Source: Cryptomeria japonica (Eukaryota > Streptophyta > Pinopsida > Cupressales > Cupressaceae). Taken from it: a DNA stretch of 64,000 nucleotides. How positions within the stretch are numbered: position 1 is the first letter of the stretch; each line of letters begins with the position of its first letter. Location of the stretch: the NCBI RefSeq assembly GCF_030272615.1, contig NC_081415.1, positions 421,440,757 to 421,504,756 on the forward strand. The letters run 5' to 3'. Below, piece by piece: positions 59,192 to 64,000 of the stretch. Below the pieces are notes generated by a model. It searched no databases, was not told the origin of the DNA, and saw only the letters and a program-made list of their open reading frames with translations. The position numbers were made by a program, and so were the translations under genes.

Positions 59192-59301
59192 TTATTTTAG
59201 AGTTTAAATGTATTTTTTAATTTTATTTATTATTTTATTTGTTATTTAGTTTTTTTTATATATATATATATAAAATAAAATAAATAATTATAATGTGTTA
59301 A

Positions 59302-59313
59302 TATATATATGTA

Positions 59314-59363
<50 letters not shown>
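59302..59363. repeat. (AT)n microsatellite, interrupted
   Basis: AT dinucleotide run with one 'gtatattt' interruption. A shorter TA run lies at 59258-59272. Confidence 0.95.
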
Positions 59364-59366
<3 letters not shown>

Positions 59367-60780
59367 GTTTAATTTTTATTTGTCAATTTAAAGATTTTTG
59401 TTATATAAATAAAGAATTTATAATTTTGTAATTTTAGAAAAAAAGAAAAAAAGCTTATAATTTTAAATTCGATATTCTTATTGGAAATATATTAGGAGTT
59501 TAATTCATATGTGAATTTATTTAACTTTATTGGACAAATGACAAGATGGATTTATTAATATAGTTGTATTTCCTTGTCTTCTGGAAAAATCTATTTAATT
59601 ATGTTCTTGATTGTTTAAAGAAAGGATTGCCTGTAATAGGATCTTGTGTAGATGGTGTTATCAGTCAAGTTTAATTTTATTGCAATTCTGGTTGAGTTGT
59701 CATTGTGTCCTATGTTGATATATTTGTTTGGACCCTATCGTTGGATGATTTGGGATACCTGTTTATGTCTTCTATTTCTAGTTTGGTTTTTGCCTTGTGA
59801 TGGTGTTTTGACTGGTCTTGTTCTGTATGTGAATGTCAAGTGTTGACTTGTGGTTGACCATAGCGGGTCAGGTCTCTAGTTAGAGTATTTTCGGGCAATG
59901 GACCTTGTATCAGTTTAAATGTGTTCAATTGGATCCGTTTCTATGTAGGGATCATTGATGTAATTATTGACCGATGTGGTCGGTTGTTTATTGGTATGAT
60001 TCGCCTCAGTGGCAGGAATGTAAATGATGTGGAACTTATGTACCCTTAACTAATTTAAATGAACAGAGGGGTCTTGCAGTTGAGCAGACCCGGAGATGTA
60101 GCCCTCTAGGGGTGAACTCCGAGATCACTTTGGTGTTATGTGTTGCTTTTGTACTTATGTTTTCTTTTTTCAGTTTTAGCATGCATGAATGGCATTATGT
60201 TAGAATGTATGAAGTGGATTAGATGAAATTAATTGTAAATGCATGTCTTTTAAATGTAGTAAATTGGATCATTAAAGAATGTAGTTTGGAATAATGGAGT
60301 ATATTTAGGAAATTAAGTATGCATGGAAAGATCTCGTTAGTTATGGTGAAAATTCAAGTGTGTTATTAATTAGATGCGTGACTTAAATTTTAATAAGGAA
60401 AGTATGAACGAAAGGTATGATTAAATTGTAATTCTAATGGATGAACTTCATTTGGGTTATTTACATTTTCAATCTTAATAGTAGCTATATTTTAACCTTA
60501 ATGGATGTATTCATATGTTACCTATGATTTAGTCTTAATGAAAGAAATTATTCTTTGTATAAGTATCTTCTTGTCTTGAGTTAAGTTAAATTTGGAATAA
60601 AGTAACCACGTTGGGAAACTCTTTAGGTGTTAGTTGATGTCTTCCACTGTATAATTTGTTCTTTGATATCTCGTTGTATCATTAGGTTGTGTTTAACTTT
60701 AAAAAAAATAAAAAATTGTTGCACTCCATTCTTGTGTTTTAGCTTAATCCCTTCGGGGTTTCCTGGCGAGGCATTACATT

Positions 60781-60792
60781 TGGTATCAGAGC
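60781..60792 (+). other. Primer-binding site, tRNA-Met type
   Basis: TGGTATCAGAGC exactly matches the standard plant retrotransposon site complementary to the 3' end of initiator tRNA-Met. It is separated from the LTR end by 'tt', the common Del/Tekay arrangement. Confidence 0.85.
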
Positions 60793-62383
60793 GAAGTTGC
60801 AAACACTGGGATCTCTGGTTTTGCTTGTGGCCTTAGTTTGTGTGTGGCATATCGTTCTCATGTTGTATGCTTGTCCTCCTTGTTGTATGAGTGTGATTGA
60901 GCAGACCTTAACTTGTGTGTAATGTGTGTGTTCACACCTTGTGTTCACCTTCTTGATATTGGTGCTTTGGAGTGATTATATGTGCTTTGTCTTTTTATTG
61001 AGGTCTTGGTTTATGATTTCTCTTATTCTGAAGGAGAGTCGTATGTACCTTCCTTATTGATTGTTGTACTCTTTTGACTAATCCATTTGGGTTGGTTAGT
61101 GTTGTCTTGAATCTAAAAGTATGAAATGTGCGTGTTTAAGAATAGGATCTAGTTTAGTGTTGTCCACTTGAAGGACTTGAATGGTAAATATTGAATGCTT
61201 ATTTTGTAGTAAAATGAATGATTATCATCCTTCATCTTCTCTCTCTCTATAAATTAAATGTTTTTGTTATTTGTGTATTTATCTCTTATGTGAGTTTTCT
61301 TATTGCAAGAGGAAGGTTGCATTTTCTTGAGCCCTTGTGTGAGCCTTATAACGTTTATGTGGTTTTAGATTATAAAAGGGCTTTGGTTTGAAAGTGCATA
61401 TTGGATATTAAAAATAAAAAAAATAAAAAAATTGTATGTTACATTAAAGAATTCTCCATGTGTTTCGTAGGAGTAATATAAATAAATTCTATCTTAATTA
61501 AGGTGTATTAATATGTGAATAGTTGATTTTGTGAAACTTCTTTGGTTGTAAAAGAAGTATCAAAAGGGAACATGTTATAGTAGCTTCAAGAGTGTATTAA
61601 TGTAATTCTATTAAAGAATGTATTGATTTAAATAGGGTGTTTATAAAACATGTGAAATTGTACTTTTTGCATTTTTGGCTTTTTATGGAAAGATGAAAGT
61701 CTTGAGCTTCATAAACAAAATTTTCATAGTTAGTAATGTGGTTGTGAATGCTTAATGGATTTATAAAGTTTATCAGAATGATGTTATTTCCTTATGTAAT
61801 GGTGAATTGTTAAAAAATTTCAGTACTGGTATCTAGAGTAAACTTTATTTCAATGATTCATGTGGAAAGCATAGGTAAAATATTTCTTGAGTAGATGATA
61901 GCGTATCAAAAAGTACTCCCCGTAAATGTGACTAAACTAGTAATAGTGCTTTCCTTGTGTATTGTAAGAAACCCGTGCTTGCTGTGTGTGCCCATGGGAT
62001 GGTGAATTAATCAACCATGGAGGATATGTTTACTTATGAGTATGGGAAACCATGCTGTTTATGTGATGTTGTTTATTTGTTTCCTTACTGACAGCCAACC
62101 CATGGGATTGTAGATAAGTCAGTATGTGAAGGGGTAGTATTAGAAGTCACCATTCCTTGAATAGTATGGAATGACGTACGAGTAATATTGACGCGAAGCG
62201 ACTTTAGCTTCTCTATTTCGAGGAAAAAAATATAGTTTTGTAATGAAACTGTATTATAGGTGTACTCAATACTTTCCCTTGTGATGAACCGATTTATAAG
62301 GTTCATGTGTGCCAGCCTATTCCTATCCTTATATTTGAGCATATTGGTGTTAGTTCTTGAGCAGAATGATGGTTTTATTGGAG

Positions 62384-62511
62384 GTTATTTTGCCTTGTCT
62401 TCATGAAAGGTATGTTATTTTGCCTTGTCTTCATGAAAGGTATGTCATTTTGCCTTGTCTCCATGAAAGGTATGTTATTTTGCCTTGTCTCCATGAAAGG
62501 TATGTTATTTT
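62384..62511. repeat. 30-bp tandem repeat
   Basis: Four full copies plus a partial fifth of 'gttattttgccttgtctyca' continuing 'tgaaaggtat', at exact 30-bp spacing (62384, 62414, 62444, 62474, 62504). Because 30 is divisible by three it reads as a repeated decapeptide (VILPCLHERY) in an otherwise unconvincing frame. Confidence 0.95.
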
Positions 62512-62600
62512 TCACATGAGCTGCCAACTGTCCAGCGTTGGTAAACATGTGGGTGGACCTTAGCCATGTATACCTCTGGCTTACGATGAGTATCCTGAGA

Positions 62601-62850
62601 GGTACGTCGCTATGTGGGGTGTGACCTACGCGTGTCCTTTTTTGCGAGGTACATTTCCATGTGGGATACGTCCATCACGTGTCCTTGCCGCTTGGAGTAT
62701 TGCCATGCCGTGTTGAGACACGATGCGGGGTGTGACCTACGCGTGCCCTTTTCTGCGAGGTACATTGCCATGCGGGATACGTCCATTGTGTGTCCTTGCC
62801 GCTTGGAGTATTGCTATGTCGTGCTGAGACACGATGCGGAATGTAGTAGA
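62601..62850. repeat. 111-bp tandem repeat
   Basis: Units start 'ggtacattkccatgygggat' at 62648 and 62759 (111 bp apart). A shortened unit starts at 62601, lacking the middle. It is GC-rich relative to its surroundings. Chance reading frames on both strands follow the repeat. Confidence 0.88.
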
Positions 62851-64000
62851 CATTTCCATGCGGCCTACCCATAGTTTTTAGGGTAGAGCCATGCCGTGTG
62901 ACGACGTGATGTGGGGTGATGTCGAGGTGCACACCGCCATGCCATGTGGGTAGTGTGACTATGTCGCACCACATGATGAGCTACTGCGCTAGCTAGACGA
63001 TTGTTCCTTCCTTCCTCGTTGGTGGCTAGATTCTAGTCACATAGTGATGTTATGTGCAATTGTGATATTTTTTTCTTTTAATTTTATTTCCTTGTGGGCC
63101 AGCAATTTATTTTATTTTGACTTTGAAGGTTAAGCCACAATCTAGTGATCTTTTACATATTTATTTTGGTGTTGCAAATTCTGGATTATTTTATTGCCTT
63201 ACTGTTGGAATTGGTGATTTATTATCTTTATTCTTCTGTACCTTGGTGGCTGAACTGATTTGTCCTTATTGTTTTTGTATGCTGGTCTTGTGTTAAAATG
63301 TGAAATTCCTCTCCAAGTACGTATGCGACGGTCTTGGTTGAGTGTGTACGAGGAAGTAGACGTAAGGAACCTTGAGGATGGGGGTATGTGAGGCTGTGAT
63401 GCAGCTAGTATCCACTACCTACCTATGTGTGGTGACTATCTCTTGGAGGCTCACCACCTTATTCAACAAGGGATGTTCATGAAGGTCTTGTATGGTAGGT
63501 AGCACCGCTATGGTGTGTCCTAGCACCATCAAGCCTTTGAGTGAGATGTTGGATATTTATGATCATATTATTATTCTGAGATCAGACATAGAGATGTTGA
63601 TCGTGCATGTTATCTTTGACCGAGCATTAGACATGCTCACATGTGGCCTTTTGTGTTGTGCATTTCAGTTATGTGGATGATTATTATGTGTAATCATGAA
63701 GTAAATTGTGTTAATTTGTCACTATGTTATTAGACATAGTCTTTGGAAAGGTTTTAATATGCCTGGCAAGTGTAAACAATTGAGCTATTTATGTTTCTCT
63801 TATTTTATGAAAGGTAACTTGGTTGTAGAATTTGATATTTGAAGCTAGTTTTATGCAATAAAGTTTTATGAAAAAGATGTATTGGTAAAAGAAATTGATC
63901 ATGATGACGTGTTTTCTTGTCATGTTTGATAGATGAGTATATTAATTGTTGCTTACCTCTTTTAATGCTTTAATTTGGTGTAATGAAAGGAAGAAAAATC

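Larger units (their letters stand above)
60793..64000 (+). mobile_element. Internal region of the same retrotransposon, no gag found
   Basis: More than 3.2 kb after the primer-binding site carries no gag, zinc knuckle or pol motif in any frame. It holds two tandem repeats (62384-62511 and 62601-62850). Either the leader is unusually long, the element is a gene-less non-autonomous type, or gag has decayed. The element runs off the window. Confidence 0.45.

Noticed and set aside
62357..62563. Repeated decapeptide (VILPCLHERY) as a possible repeat protein
   Set aside because: The 30-bp DNA repeat is perfect at the nucleotide level, including third positions, the frame is only 68 codons, and it lies in a retrotransposon internal region.

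Overview
The window is eukaryotic nuclear DNA from a seed plant with a large, transposon-rich genome. It is AT-rich, it carries nested LTR retrotransposons of both the Ty1/copia and Ty3/gypsy types, and it has one plant-specific host gene. Very long LTRs (3.9-4.8 kb) and the general style suggest a gymnosperm, but that is inference and the species cannot be named from sequence alone. No rRNA, tRNA, CRISPR or bacterial-type operon was seen.

Layout. 1-5.6 kb: mostly unassigned, with a decayed copia RT/RNase H remnant (2.1-2.8 kb). 5.6-10.3 kb: Copia-1 (+), with 5' LTR, primer-binding site and heavily broken gag-pol, cut short in RT. 10.3-18.6 kb: Copia-2 (-), with intact-looking integrase and RT motifs, split inside RNase H by a 4.77 kb solo LTR (LTR3, 11280-16053). 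18.6-20.5 kb: an unassigned piece plus a degenerate palindromic repeat field. 20.5-24.9 kb: Copia-3 (+), related to Copia-1. 24.9-25.8 kb: a poly(A)-ended insert (-) carrying an unrecognised ORF. 26.0-44.2 kb: a large Tat-like Ty3/gypsy element (+) with gag, PR, an RNase H placed before RT, RT, a second decayed RNase H, IN, a 127-bp tandem array and a long accessory ORF. That ORF is split by a second solo LTR (LTR1, 37768-42449). 47.1-51.1 kb: a third solo LTR of the same family in the opposite orientation (LTR2). 52.2-53.3 kb: the host gene. 56.9-64 kb: a long LTR with (TA)n and hairpin repeats, a tRNA-Met-type primer-binding site, and the start of its internal region.

The most notable item is the host gene at 52255-53322. 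Residues 1-178 are a complete Rpb7-type subunit of the NRPD7/NRPE7 class (RNA polymerase IV/V, RNA-directed DNA methylation). It is followed by a tail of about 163 residues made of fifteen 11-residue repeats with six GW/WG tryptophans, all in the same repeat register. GW/WG tails are the Argonaute-binding 'AGO hook' known from the Pol V largest subunit NRPE1 and from SPT5L/KTF1. A comparable tail on the seventh (stalk) subunit is, to my knowledge, not a standard feature. If expressed, it would place an ARGONAUTE-binding platform beside the nascent-RNA exit. The gene sits about 1.1 kb from a solo LTR, among the class of sequence its pathway silences.

The three giant solo LTRs share TG...CA ends, 5-bp target duplications, a perfect inverted telobox about 65 bp from a TATA box, and variable tandem arrays in U3. 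All retrotransposon coding regions here carry stops or frameshifts and are annotated as pseudogenes.
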